Below, one piece after another: positions 38,110-46,067 of a DNA stretch of 64,000 nt. The stretch is from Subtercola boreus. GTDB lineage: Bacteria > Actinomycetota > Actinomycetes > Actinomycetales > Microbacteriaceae. Numbering within the stretch: position 1 is the stretch's first letter; each line of letters opens with the position of its first letter. Location: the NCBI RefSeq assembly GCF_006716115.1, contig NZ_VFOO01000001.1:992001-1056000 (forward strand). The letters are read 5' to 3'. The position numbers were made by a program, and so were the translations under genes. Below the pieces are notes generated by a model. That model made no database searches. It was not told the origin of the DNA and was given only the letters and a program-made list of their open reading frames with translations.

Positions 38110-39288
38110 ATGGACGAACTGTTCGGCACGCTTCGGCGGGCCCCCGACATCGAGGCGCCGAACCTCTTCGCGAGCGACGCGAGCGACCGGCTTGTGCTTG
38201 ACGAGGCCGCCGAGGTGCTGGCGGACTCCGGCAGCGGCGACGTGGTCGTGATCGGCGACCGCTACGGAGCGCTCACCCTCGGTGCAGCCGCGCGATTCGG
38301 GCTGGCGGGCATCCGGAGCCACCAGGACAGGCTGGTCGGCGAGCAGGCGCTCGCCCGGAATGCCGCCACGCTGGGGCTGGTCGACCGGTACGTCTCGCTT
38401 CCGCTGTCGGCAGAGCTCCTGGCGGGCGCACGCGTGGTGCTTCTGCAGGTGTCGCGGGGGCTCGCGGAGCTCGACGAGATCGCCGACGCGATCGCCCGGT
38501 ATGCCGATGAGAACGTTGTCGTCTTCGGCGGCGGGCGCATCAAACACCTGTCGCGTGCCATGAATGAGACGCTCGGCGCGCACTTCTCCGAGGTGCGCGC
38601 GTCGCTCGCCCGGCAGAAGTCGCGCGTGCTGGTGGCGCGCGGTCCGCTCCGGCCGACGGATGCTCCGCCCTACCCGAAGCTCGACCGGAATGCCGAACTG
38701 GGGCTGACGATCGCCGCGCACGGGGGTGTGTTCGCGGGCTCCGGGCTCGACATCGGCACCCGGTTCGTGCTGGAGTACCTCGACCACGCTGTCGGGGAGG
38801 CCGAGGCGGGCACGGTGGATTCTCGGCCCGCGGGCGGTGCGGGTGCGGCCCTCTCGGCCATCGACCTCGGCTGCGGCACCGGGATCATCGCGGCCGCGCT
38901 CGCGCGGAGCTTCCCGCTGCTCGTGGTGACCGCGACAGACCAGTCGGCAGCGGCGTGCGCATCGGCGCGGGCGACGATGCGAGCCAACGGATTCGATGAC
39001 GTGCGGGTGGTGCGCGACGACGGACTGTCGCTGCAGCCGGATTCTTCCGCAGACCTGATTGTCTGCAACCCGCCGTTCCATGTCGGCAGTTCGGTGCACA
39101 CCGGTGTGGCCCTGGGACTCTTCCGTGACGCGGGGCGGGTTCTCCGCCCGGGCGGAGTGCTGCTCACGGTCTTCAACTCGCCGCTCGCCTACCAACCCGA
39201 CCTGCGGCGACTGGTCGGTCCCACCCGGGTGTGGGGGCAGAACGCGAAGTTCACGGTGACGGCCAGCACGAAGCCGGTGGACCGGTGA
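38110..39288 (+). CDS. RsmC/RlmG-like SAM-dependent methyltransferase
   Basis: A 392-aa protein with two related methyltransferase folds, the layout of RsmC/RlmG, which modify guanines in rRNA. The N-terminal half lacks motifs (a pseudo-domain); the C-terminal half has D-L-G-C-G-T-G (about residue 256) for AdoMet and the catalytic N-P-P-F-H. Target base is inferred only. ATG 38110 follows CAGACT (38097-38102) by 7 nt; GGAGG is a single base from the ATG, too close to act, so a leaderless start is likely. Confidence 0.87.
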   Translation: MDELFGTLRRAPDIEAPNLFASDASDRLVLDEAAEVLADSGSGDVVVIGDRYGALTLGAAARFGLAGIRSHQDRLVGEQALARNAATLGLVDRYVSLPLSAELLAGARVVLLQVSRGLAELDEIADAIARYADENVVVFGGGRIKHLSRAMNETLGAHFSEVRASLARQKSRVLVARGPLRPTDAPPYPKLDRNAELGLTIAAHGGVFAGSGLDIGTRFVLEYLDHAVGEAEAGTVDSRPAGGAGAALSAIDLGCGTGIIAAALARSFPLLVVTATDQSAAACASARATMRANGFDDVRVVRDDGLSLQPDSSADLIVCNPPFHVGSSVHTGVALGLFRDAGRVLRPGGVLLTVFNSPLAYQPDLRRLVGPTRVWGQNAKFTVTASTKPVDR

Positions 39289-39325
39289 CGTCGTCGGGCG
39301 GGCGACGAGAAGATCATCAGCAGGG

Positions 39326-39391
39326 GGCTTATATTCGCCGAATATCAGCCAGATGCTTATATTTACAAAATATCAGCCGTAGGCTTATGCA
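39326..39391 (+). promoter_or_regulatory. AT-rich double dyad and promoter of the satD-like gene
   Basis: Two 24-bp copies, 39327-39350 and 39355-39378, share GCTTATATT at the left and ATATCAGCC at the right, differing only in the central six bases. Each copy is itself a dyad: ATATTCG-C-CGAATAT, then ATATTT-ACA-AAATAT. Centres are 28 bp apart. TAGGCT (39380-39385) follows at once, then 6 nt and ATG 39392. Copy 2 covers the -35 region. The A/T content is far below the GC of the rest of the window. Confidence 0.75.
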
Positions 39392-40054
39392 ATGACATCC
39401 GAGATGAGAGTGGCAGTGATCGTGGATCTGGTCGACTCACGTCGGATCGCCGATCGAGCCGCCGTCCAGCACCTGCTCGAACGAGCCTTCGCAACCGTGA
39501 ACAGGGCCGTCGGCCACGTCGAGCCCTTCGCCGCGACCCTGGGGGACGAGTTCCAGGCCGTCTTCGCCTCGGTGACCGACGCCCTGGAGGCGACACTGCT
39601 CGCCCGGCTCGCGATGCCCGAGGGGCTCGACTGCCGGTTCGGTCTCGGGCGTGGTGAGATCCGGGCGGTCGGCACGGGTCTCACCGGTGTGCTGCAGGAC
39701 GGTTCCGCCTGGTGGGCCGCACGTGCGGCGATCGACGAGGCGCACCGCCGGGCAGACGGCCAGACCGTGACCCTTCGAAGCTGGTACCGGGGCGACGGCG
39801 AGACGTCCTTCACGGACGCGGCCATCAACGCCTACCTGCTCGGCCGCGACTACATCGTCGGCGGAATGAGCGACCGTGAGCGGCGGTTGGCGCTCGGGAG
39901 CTGGCTCGGCCGGTCACAGTCTGTGCTCGCGGAGCAGGAGCAGATCTCGCAGTCGGCTGTGTCGCAGTCTCTCCGGCGTGCCGGTGTCACCGCCCTCCGG
40001 GCCGGTATCGGGGAGTTCCGCGAAGCCGCGACGCAGTCGGGAGTGCCATGCTGA
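39392..40054 (+). CDS. satD: SatD-family protein with C-terminal helix-turn-helix
   Basis: A 220-aa soluble protein of the SatD family, named after a Streptococcus gene in an acid-tolerance operon; function unknown. The N-terminal domain has D12 and D15 in V-I-V-D-L-V-D-S-R and G-D-E-F-Q (51-55), followed by F-G-L-G-R-G-E-I: an order like the metal-binding elements of GGDEF/class III nucleotidyl cyclases. Residues about 172-206 look like a helix-turn-helix (E-Q-E-Q-I-S-Q-S-A-V-S-Q-S-L). ATG 39392 follows TAGGCT by 6 nt (leaderless). It overlaps the membrane gene by 7 bp. I infer autoregulation through the dyads and possible signal synthesis; neither is shown. Confidence 0.8.
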   Translation: MTSEMRVAVIVDLVDSRRIADRAAVQHLLERAFATVNRAVGHVEPFAATLGDEFQAVFASVTDALEATLLARLAMPEGLDCRFGLGRGEIRAVGTGLTGVLQDGSAWWAARAAIDEAHRRADGQTVTLRSWYRGDGETSFTDAAINAYLLGRDYIVGGMSDRERRLALGSWLGRSQSVLAEQEQISQSAVSQSLRRAGVTALRAGIGEFREAATQSGVPC

Positions 40055-40854
40055 CCGCCATCCTGCTGGCCGCCATCGGCTCGGCAGACCTGCTGCGACG
40101 GCAGTTCCGGGCACGTGCCGGGCGTCGTCCGACGCTCGGCGCCGTCCTGTCGGTCGCCGTGGGCTGGTTGCTGCTCGCGGTGCTGGCCACCACCGGCCTC
40201 GGTGTTCCGCCCGGCTGGGTCGCACTCTGCCTTGTGGCGGCCGGTGCCTGGCTCGCCCTGACGACATCGCACGAACACGCGACGGGGCCGGCCGGCCGCG
40301 CGGCGGTCGTCGGTCTCATCGTTGCGGTGGTCGTGCTGCTGCTCTCCGACCGCACGGCGCTGGATCTGTCGGGCTACCTCGTCGACGGGCACCGGGATGC
40401 CGCGGCGGCAGCCGTCCGCGACACGCCGTTGCCCGTGGTGGTGCTCTTCATCGGCGTCGGGCTGTTCCTCGTCGAGAGCGCGAACATCGTCGTACGCATT
40501 GCGCTGCAGACGCGGGTGGAGGTGCCGGAGCTTCCTGAGCAGTCGGACGACGTCGAAACCTCTGAGCCAACAGATGAGGCTCGCACCGATCTCACCCGTT
40601 CCGACCTCAAGGGCGGCCGACTGATCGGCCCGCTCGAACGGCTGCTCATCGTCGCCATCGTGCTGGCCGGGCTCTCACCCATCGCGGCCGCCCTGGTCGC
40701 CGCCAAAGGCATCGTCCGCTTCCCGGAGATCGCTGAAGATGTGAAGGGCGGCGACGGTCTCTCGGGCACCAAAGCCGAGTACTTCCTCGTCGGCAGCCTG
40801 GTGAGCTGGGCGACCGCTGCCGCCGCCATCGCCCTGTTGGTGGCTGCGCGCTGA
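40048..40854 (+). CDS. DUF3307-like membrane protein, partner of satD
   Basis: A 268-aa protein starting 7 bp inside satD. About five hydrophobic helices occupy residues 1-150, then an acidic cytosolic linker (about 155-190), then a conserved end: R-L-I-G-P-L-E-R-L-L-I, A-A-K-G-I-V-R-F, and K-A-E-Y-F-L-V-G-S-L-V-S-W, all of which recall the C-terminus of DUF3307 proteins. SatD and DUF3307 genes are commonly adjacent in bacteria, as I recall. The role may be a membrane effector or sensor for SatD. Assignment to DUF3307 is by eye. Confidence 0.8.
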   Translation: MLTAILLAAIGSADLLRRQFRARAGRRPTLGAVLSVAVGWLLLAVLATTGLGVPPGWVALCLVAAGAWLALTTSHEHATGPAGRAAVVGLIVAVVVLLLSDRTALDLSGYLVDGHRDAAAAAVRDTPLPVVVLFIGVGLFLVESANIVVRIALQTRVEVPELPEQSDDVETSEPTDEARTDLTRSDLKGGRLIGPLERLLIVAIVLAGLSPIAAALVAAKGIVRFPEIAEDVKGGDGLSGTKAEYFLVGSLVSWATAAAAIALLVAAR

Positions 40855-40946
40855 CCATCCGTCCAGGGCTGACATTCGGCGAGGAGAAGCCCCGGGCTTC
40901 CGTCCGGATCGGGGCGCCCGGTGACGGTGGCCGTACAATCGTTCCC

Positions 40947-41792
40947 GTGGTCACCCCGGTTCCCCCCTTCACCCTCCAGCAGGCCAACGCCGTCATCGAG
41001 GGTCTCTGGCCGCTGGCGAACGCCGAGAGTTGGGATGCACCGGGGCTGCTGAGCGGTGCCGTCGAGGCGGAGGTCACGAGCATCCACCTCGCCGTCGACG
41101 CCGTCGCCGAGACCGTCGACGAAGCGCTCAGCCTCGGGGCCGACCTGCTGCTCGTGCACCACCCGCTGCTGCTCCGCGGGGTGACGACGGTCGCCGAGAC
41201 CACCTACAAGGGTGCTCTGCTCGCCCGGCTCATCCGCGGCGGCTGTGCGCTCGTGGCCGCGCACACGAACGCCGACATCGTCGAGAACGGCGTCTCGGCG
41301 GTCATCGCCCAGCGCCTGGGGCTTCCGGATGCCGTGGCCATCGTTCCGGCCAGCGGACCCTCGGCCGTGCCGGGCACCGGCATCGGGCGCGTCGGCACGC
41401 TCGCCGAGCCGACCACGCTCGGTCGCCTTGCCCGCCAGCTCGCGGAACTGCTGCCCGCGACCGCGACGGGAATCCGGGTCGCGGGGGCCTACGACCAGCC
41501 CGTCTCGCGCATCGCCCTCTGCGGCGGGGCGGGCGACTCGCTGCTCAGGGAACCCGCCGTACGGGGCGCCGACGTCTACATCACGTCGGATCTCCGGCAC
41601 CATCCCGCGTCGGAGGCGAGGGAACAGGCCACGCTCGGAACCGGCCCCGCACTCATCGACGTGTCACACTGGGCGAGCGAGTGGTTGTGGCTCGACGTCG
41701 CGGCAGCCCAGCTGCGGAGCGCCCTGCCGGGTGTCACCGTCACGGTGAGCGACCTCCGCACCGACCCGTGGGACTTCGTCGTGACGCAGTAG
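40947..41792 (+). CDS. Nif3-like dinuclear metal center protein
   Basis: A 281-aa member of the Nif3/YbgI family, sometimes called GTP cyclohydrolase 1 type 2; molecular role unsettled. Metal ligands are visible in L-L-V-H-H-P-L-L-L (two His), A-A-H-T-N-A-D near residue 100-110, and the C-terminal D-V-S-H-W-A-S-E block with His and Glu. It precedes the DUF164 gene as in mycobacteria (Rv2230c-Rv2229c). GTG 40947 follows TACAAT (40934-40939) by 7 nt, probably leaderless. Confidence 0.92.
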   Translation: MVTPVPPFTLQQANAVIEGLWPLANAESWDAPGLLSGAVEAEVTSIHLAVDAVAETVDEALSLGADLLLVHHPLLLRGVTTVAETTYKGALLARLIRGGCALVAAHTNADIVENGVSAVIAQRLGLPDAVAIVPASGPSAVPGTGIGRVGTLAEPTTLGRLARQLAELLPATATGIRVAGAYDQPVSRIALCGGAGDSLLREPAVRGADVYITSDLRHHPASEAREQATLGTGPALIDVSHWASEWLWLDVAAAQLRSALPGVTVTVSDLRTDPWDFVVTQ

Positions 41793-41859
41793 GCCCCGGC
41801 GGGCATCCACTCACGGGACATTTCGCAGAACTCCATACAGAACCGAAGGAACACCCCAC

Positions 41860-42594
41860 ATGAAAGCACCTGTCTCAGAGCAACGGTCGCTGCTCGACCT
41901 GCAGGCCGCCGACACGCGCCTCAGCCAGCTCGGGCACCAGGCGAAGACCCTCCCGGAACTGAAACGGCTCGCTGAGCTCACCAACGACATCGGAACCGTC
42001 TCGCACCGGCTCGCCTCGGTTCGCGGCGAGCTCGAAGACGCCGAGCTCGAGATCTCCCGGGTCGAATCGGACGTGCAGATCGTGACGACGCGCATGGAAC
42101 GGGACCGCACCCGCCTGCAGACCAGCACCTCGACGAAGGACATCTCAGGCCTCGAACACGAGATCGCCTCGCTGCTGAAGCGCCGGAGTGATCTCGAAGA
42201 CATCGAGCTCGCCGTGATGGAGCGCATCGAGGAGATCAACGGTCGCCTCGCGGTGGTCACCGAGGAGATGGGTGCGCTGACGGCGGAACAGGATGCCCTC
42301 CGCACCAGTCGCGACGCGTCGCTGCTGACGCTCGACTCCGAGCGGAAGGGCGTGCAGCTGAACCGCGACCTGATCGCGGGGGCGATCGGCGACGAACTGC
42401 TCGCGCTCTACGACCGGCAGCGGGCCCGCTACGGCATCGGCGCGGCCCTGCTCACCCGCGGTGTGTCGATGGGCAGCAACGTGAAGCTGCACGAGAGCGA
42501 CCTCGCCAAGATCCGCCTGGCGGCCCCCGACGACGTCGTGCTCGACCCCGACAGCTCGTGCATCCTCGTGCGCACGGAGGAGTCCGGCCTCTGA
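41860..42594 (+). CDS. DUF164-type coiled-coil protein with degenerate zinc ribbon
   Basis: A 244-aa protein. Residues about 8-170 are a long antiparallel coiled coil; the rest corresponds to the C4 zinc ribbon of the family. Here the ribbon reads T-R-G-V-S-M-G-S-N-V-K-L and V-V-L-D-P-D-S-S-C-I-L-V-R-T, so the two C-x-x-C pairs of typical members are gone and one Cys remains. The fold may survive without zinc. Family function is unknown; it is paired with Nif3 in many Actinobacteria. ATG 41860 has GAAGGA 9 nt upstream. Confidence 0.9.
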   Translation: MKAPVSEQRSLLDLQAADTRLSQLGHQAKTLPELKRLAELTNDIGTVSHRLASVRGELEDAELEISRVESDVQIVTTRMERDRTRLQTSTSTKDISGLEHEIASLLKRRSDLEDIELAVMERIEEINGRLAVVTEEMGALTAEQDALRTSRDASLLTLDSERKGVQLNRDLIAGAIGDELLALYDRQRARYGIGAALLTRGVSMGSNVKLHESDLAKIRLAAPDDVVLDPDSSCILVRTEESGL

Positions 42595-42597
42595 CCG

Positions 42598-42660
42598 GAT
42601 CGACTCGGGAGTCACGGTCGCTCAGGGGCCGGCGAAGCGACGGAAACTCCCGAGTCGATC
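42598..42660. repeat. large palindrome before rnpB (REP-like or terminator)
   Basis: A perfect 15-bp arm GATCGACTCGGGAGT (42598-42612) matches ACTCCCGAGTCGATC (42646-42660). An inner TCGCT/AGCGA stem adds 5 bp after an internal loop. It starts 4 bp after the DUF164 stop and ends 21 bp before rnpB. No U-tract. It could end the Nif3-DUF164 message or be a dispersed element. Confidence 0.7.
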
Positions 42661-42681
42661 GGGCGCGATAGAGTGGGGCCT

Positions 42682-43091
42682 GCGAAAGGGTCGGCAAGAC
42701 GGTCGCGTCGGCTCGAGCATCCGTTCTGCGGATGCGACAGCCGCCGAGGAACGTCCGGGCTCCGTAGAGCAGGGCGGTGGGTAACACCCACCCGGGGCAA
42801 CCCGAGAGAACAGTGCCACAGAGAACAGACCGCCACGGGCGCCGCATGCGGGGCCCGCGGCAAGGGTGAAACGGTGGTGTAAGAGACCACCAGCAGCCAT
42901 GGTGACATGGCCGGCTCGGTAAACCTCGCCCGGAGCAAGGTCAGACAGAAGGCGATACGGCTGCTCGCCGTGCCTTCGGGTAGACCGCTGGAGGCGTGCG
43001 GCAACGTACGTCGTAGATAGATGGCCGTCCATGGGTCGAGCCGCGAGGCCCGACCCAAGACAGAACCCGGCGTAGTAGTCGGCCCTTTCGC
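42682..43091 (+). ncRNA. rnpB: RNase P RNA (class A)
   Basis: Conserved core motifs in order: GAGGAACGTCCGGGCTCC (J3/4-P4 region), ACAGTGCCACAGAGAACAG, AAGGGTGAAACGGTG, then AGGCGATACGGCTGC and the terminal TAGATAGATGGCCGTC followed by AGACAGAACCCGGC. The ends pair as P1: GCGAAAGGGTCGGC at the 5' side with GTCGGCCCTTTCGC at 43078-43091. The catalytic RNA matures tRNA 5' ends. Ends are placed from the P1 helix. Confidence 0.95.
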
Positions 43092-43105
43092 GCTCAGCCT
43101 CGCGC

Positions 43106-43933
43106 TTACGTCAGAGAGACGGCACTCTCGCCGGGCTCGCCGACCAGCTGGTTCGCGTTCGGCAGCACCTTCGGCTCGAGGGCCAGCGAGGCGGCGCCCA
43201 GGATCCCCGCGTTGTTGCGGAGGGTCGCCGGAACCATCGGGGTGTTGATCGAGATCTTCGGCAGGAACTCCTGGTAGCTCTTCGACACTCCGCCGCCGAC
43301 GATGAACAGGTCGGGCCAGAGCAGCTTCTCGAGCTCTGCGTAGTACGTCTGCAAGCGTGCAGCCCACTGCACCCAGTTGAGGTCGTCGCGCTCCTTGGCC
43401 GCATACGAGGCCTTGTGCTCGTAGTCGCCGCCGTCGATCTGGATGTGCCCGAGTTCAGCGTTCGGGATGAGCACACCGTTGTAGATGATGGCTGTTCCGA
43501 TGCCCGTGCCGAGCGTCGTCATGATGATGAGGCCGTTCTTGCCCTTGGCGGCGCCGTAACGCACCTCGGCGTAGCCCGCGGCATCCGCGTCGTTCACGAA
43601 GGTGATGTCGCGCTGCAGGGCGTCTTCGAAGAGTTTCTCAGCCTCCAGCCCGATCCACTTCTTCGAGACGTTCGCGGCCGACATGGTCTTGCCGTTCTGC
43701 ACCACCGCGGGAAAGTCGATGCCGATGGGGGCGTCGGCCGGGGCATCCGTGAGCTGTGCGAGCAGTTTCTCGACGGTACCGACGACATCCTTCGGCTTGC
43801 CGCCCTCGGGGGTGTCGAGCTTGATGCGGTCGCTCAGCAGCTCGCCGGTCTCCGTGTTGACGATGGCACCCTTGATGCCCGTCCCGCCGATGTCGATGCC
43901 GATGGCGATCGAAGAGTCTGTGCTGCCAGTCAT
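43106..43933 (-). CDS. ppgK: polyphosphate glucokinase
   Basis: ROK-family kinase that phosphorylates glucose with polyphosphate (and usually ATP). 275 aa. Phosphate-1 motif I-G-I-D-I-G-G-T-G-I-K-G (residues 11-22), the metal/sugar loop F-V-N-D-A-D-A-A-G (catalytic Asp), and the G-T-G-I-G-T-A adenosine loop are all clear; the actinobacterial polyphosphate form also shows the N-W-V-Q-W-A block. ATG 43933 has GAGGGA 6 nt upstream; the frame to 43969 adds nothing. It sits opposite rnpB. Confidence 0.94.
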   Translation of the reverse strand: MTGSTDSSIAIGIDIGGTGIKGAIVNTETGELLSDRIKLDTPEGGKPKDVVGTVEKLLAQLTDAPADAPIGIDFPAVVQNGKTMSAANVSKKWIGLEAEKLFEDALQRDITFVNDADAAGYAEVRYGAAKGKNGLIIMTTLGTGIGTAIIYNGVLIPNAELGHIQIDGGDYEHKASYAAKERDDLNWVQWAARLQTYYAELEKLLWPDLFIVGGGVSKSYQEFLPKISINTPMVPATLRNNAGILGAASLALEPKVLPNANQLVGEPGESAVSLT

Positions 43934-43985
43934 CGTGTTCCCTCGTTCTCTGTCTCGGCCGTGAGACACGGCCGGCGGTCTGTCT

Positions 43986-44864
43986 CTATTCTGTCGGGTC
44001 GGGGAGGGTCAGAACTTCGGCGCCGCGCTCGGTGACCACAAGTGTGTGTTCGAACTGGGCGCTCAGCGACCGGTCGCGGGTGACGACCGTCCAGTCGTCG
44101 CTCCACAGCTCGTTGTCCTGGGACCCGAGCGTGAGCATGGGCTCGATCGTGAACACCATGCCGACCTCGATCACGTCGTCGAACCGGGGTGCGGCGTCGT
44201 AGTGCGGGATGATCAGGCCCGAGTGGAACTGCTCGCCGACACCGTGCCCTGTGTAGTCGCGCACGACCCCGTAGCCGAACCTTTTCGCGTACGACTCGAT
44301 GGCCCGCCCGATCACGTTGACCTGACGACCGGGGGCCACCGCCTTGATGCCGCGGTTCATCGCCTCGCGGGTGCGTTCGACCAGGAGGCGCGCCTCCTCG
44401 CTCGGCTCTCCGGCGAAGAATGTGGCGTTCGTGTCGCCGTGCACGCCGTCCTTGTAGGCGGTGATGTCGATGTTCACGAGATCGCCGTCATCCAGAACGG
44501 TGTTGTCGGGGATCCCGTGGCAGACGACCTCGTTGACACTGGTGCAGAGCGACTTCGGAAAGCCGCGATAGCCGAGGGTCGACGGGTAGGCACCGTGTTC
44601 GATGAGGTAGGCGTGGCCGAGGGCATCCAACTCGTCTGTCGTGACCCCCGGCCTGACGTGGGCTCCCACATGCGCGAGGGCGTTCGCGGCGATGCGCGAG
44701 GACTTCCGGATGCTCTGCAGCCGTTCGCCGGTGTAGACGTCGCTGCCGCCGCCCTCGTCGGGGTCACGCCGACCGACGTACTCGGGTCGTTCGATGTCGG
44801 CCGGGACGGCGCGGAGAGGGGAGATCCGGCCCGGAAGGAGGTGGCCGGCGGAGTCCTTGGGCAT
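43986..44864 (-). CDS. map: methionine aminopeptidase, type I
   Basis: Removes N-terminal Met after deformylation. 292 aa with the pita-bread fold; metal ligands follow the family order: D in N-I-D-I-T, D in D-T-N-A-T, H in G-H-G-V-G, E in T-I-E-P-M-L and E in the last strand. The N-terminal 40 residues (P-G-R-I-S-P, R-P-E-Y-V-G-R) are the actinobacterial extension, with a P-x-x-P motif for ribosome contact. ATG 44864 follows TACGAT (44872-44877, minus strand) by 7 nt: probably leaderless. Confidence 0.95.
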   Translation of the reverse strand: MPKDSAGHLLPGRISPLRAVPADIERPEYVGRRDPDEGGGSDVYTGERLQSIRKSSRIAANALAHVGAHVRPGVTTDELDALGHAYLIEHGAYPSTLGYRGFPKSLCTSVNEVVCHGIPDNTVLDDGDLVNIDITAYKDGVHGDTNATFFAGEPSEEARLLVERTREAMNRGIKAVAPGRQVNVIGRAIESYAKRFGYGVVRDYTGHGVGEQFHSGLIIPHYDAAPRFDDVIEVGMVFTIEPMLTLGSQDNELWSDDWTVVTRDRSLSAQFEHTLVVTERGAEVLTLPDPTE

Positions 44865-44957
44865 AGGATCTATCGTAGTTCAGGCCCGGCGGCAGAGCCC
44901 GCCCCGGGCGGCACTCGATCGCCCGGGACACCCGGGTCACGACCACTTGGAGCACTC

Positions 44958-45143
44958 ATGTCAGGCGACCCGTCGAAGCAGTACTGGTACAACACGAACA
45001 CGGGTGACGTCGAGTTCGGTTATGTGTCACCGGCGCCCGACAGGGTCGGCCCGTTCGAGACGAAGGCCGAAGCCGAGCACGCTCTCGAGACGCTCCGCGC
45101 CAACTCGGCGAAGTGGGCCGAGGAAGACGCCGCGAACGACTGA
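44958..45143 (+). CDS. SPOR-like small protein next to map
   Basis: A 61-aa acidic protein: Y-W-Y-N-T-N-T-G-D-V-E near residue 9-19, then R-V-G-P-F-E-T-K-A-E-A-E-H-A-L-E, the second half resembling a minimal SPOR repeat (glycan-binding module). There is no signal peptide, so binding to peptidoglycan outside the cell is doubtful. Short proteins of this type are annotated as SPOR-domain proteins in Microbacteriaceae. ATG 44958 has TTGGAG 6 nt upstream. It is divergent from map and 87 bp before the panB stop. Confidence 0.82.
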   Translation: MSGDPSKQYWYNTNTGDVEFGYVSPAPDRVGPFETKAEAEHALETLRANSAKWAEEDAAND

Positions 45144-45185
45144 GGAGCGCCGCCGGCGTCTAGCCCTCGTACGCGAGCGCGGCGT

Positions 45186-45202
45186 GCGCCCTGAACGGGC
45201 GC
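45186..45202. terminator. hairpin between panB and the SPOR-like gene
   Basis: GCGCCC-TGAAC-GGGCGC, a perfect 6-bp stem with a 5-nt loop, placed between two converging genes. No T-run on either side, so its use as a terminator is tentative. Confidence 0.45.
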
Positions 45203-45230
45203 CCGCTCCAAGCGCGGCGCAACGCGACGT

Positions 45231-46049
45231 CTAGCCTTCGTATTCGTGCTCGGGGGCCGGGTAGGCGCCCGAGGCCACGTCGGCGCGGAACGCGGTGACG
45301 GCATCCGTCAGCACCTGGGTGAGGTTCGCGTACTGCTTCACGAAGCGGGGGGTGCGGCCCTGTGAGAAGCCGGCGAAGTCGGTCCAGACGAGCAGCTGGC
45401 CGTCGGTGTTCGGGCCTGCGCCGACGCTGATGGTCGGGATGCGGAGTTCCTTCGTGACGCGGCCCGCGATGTCGCTCGGAACCATCTCGAGCACCACGGC
45501 GAAGGCGCCGGCGTCTTCCACGGCGTGGGCGTCGGCGAGCAGTGCCTCAGCACCGTCGCCCCGGCCCTGGATGATGTGCCCGCCGAGCCCGTGCTCGCTC
45601 TGCGGGGTGAAGCCGATGTGGCCCATGACGGGAACGCCCGCATCCACGATGCGCCGGATCTGCGCCGCGCTCCGCACGCCGCCCTCGAGCTTCACGGCGT
45701 GCGCGTTCGCCTCCTTCATGAACCGCACGGCGGTGCGGAGCGCGTCGTCGGGGCCGCCCTCGTAAGAGCCGAACGGCATGTCTGCGACGACGAGCGCCCT
45801 CTTGGCAGCACCGGCCACAGCCCGCGTCAGGGGGATCAGCTGGTCGACGGTCACCGAGAGGGTGGTCTCGTTGCCGAAGACGTTGTTGCCCGCGGAGTCG
45901 CCGACGAGCAGGAAGTCGATGTCTGCGGCATCGAAGATGGCGGCGGACAGCATGTCGTAGGACGTCAGCCCCACAATCGGGATGCCGTTCTCCTTCGCGT
46001 TCTGGAAGTGCCGGGTGCGAACGCGCTTGCGGGGGGACTGCTCTGTCAT
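45231..46049 (-). CDS. panB: 3-methyl-2-oxobutanoate hydroxymethyltransferase
   Basis: First step of pantothenate synthesis: adds a hydroxymethyl group from methylene-THF to 2-oxoisovalerate. 272-aa TIM barrel. Family markers: V-G-L-T-S-Y-D near 26-32, the metal site D-S-A-G-N near 52, M-G-H-I-G-F-T-P-Q near 142 and the catalytic Glu region in V-L-E-M-V-P. ATG 46049 follows TAGGAT (46056-46061, minus strand) by 6 nt (leaderless). A near copy of its last codons lies about 75 bp downstream of its stop. Confidence 0.95.
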   Translation of the reverse strand: MTEQSPRKRVRTRHFQNAKENGIPIVGLTSYDMLSAAIFDAADIDFLLVGDSAGNNVFGNETTLSVTVDQLIPLTRAVAGAAKRALVVADMPFGSYEGGPDDALRTAVRFMKEANAHAVKLEGGVRSAAQIRRIVDAGVPVMGHIGFTPQSEHGLGGHIIQGRGDGAEALLADAHAVEDAGAFAVVLEMVPSDIAGRVTKELRIPTISVGAGPNTDGQLLVWTDFAGFSQGRTPRFVKQYANLTQVLTDAVTAFRADVASGAYPAPEHEYEG

Positions 46050-46067
46050 GTGCTGATCCTACCGGCG

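Noticed and set aside
38017-39195. Upstream extension of the membrane-protein frame (to 741 codons)
   Set aside because: The extension is antisense to the methyltransferase gene; the ATG at 38016 starts just before the first membrane helix.
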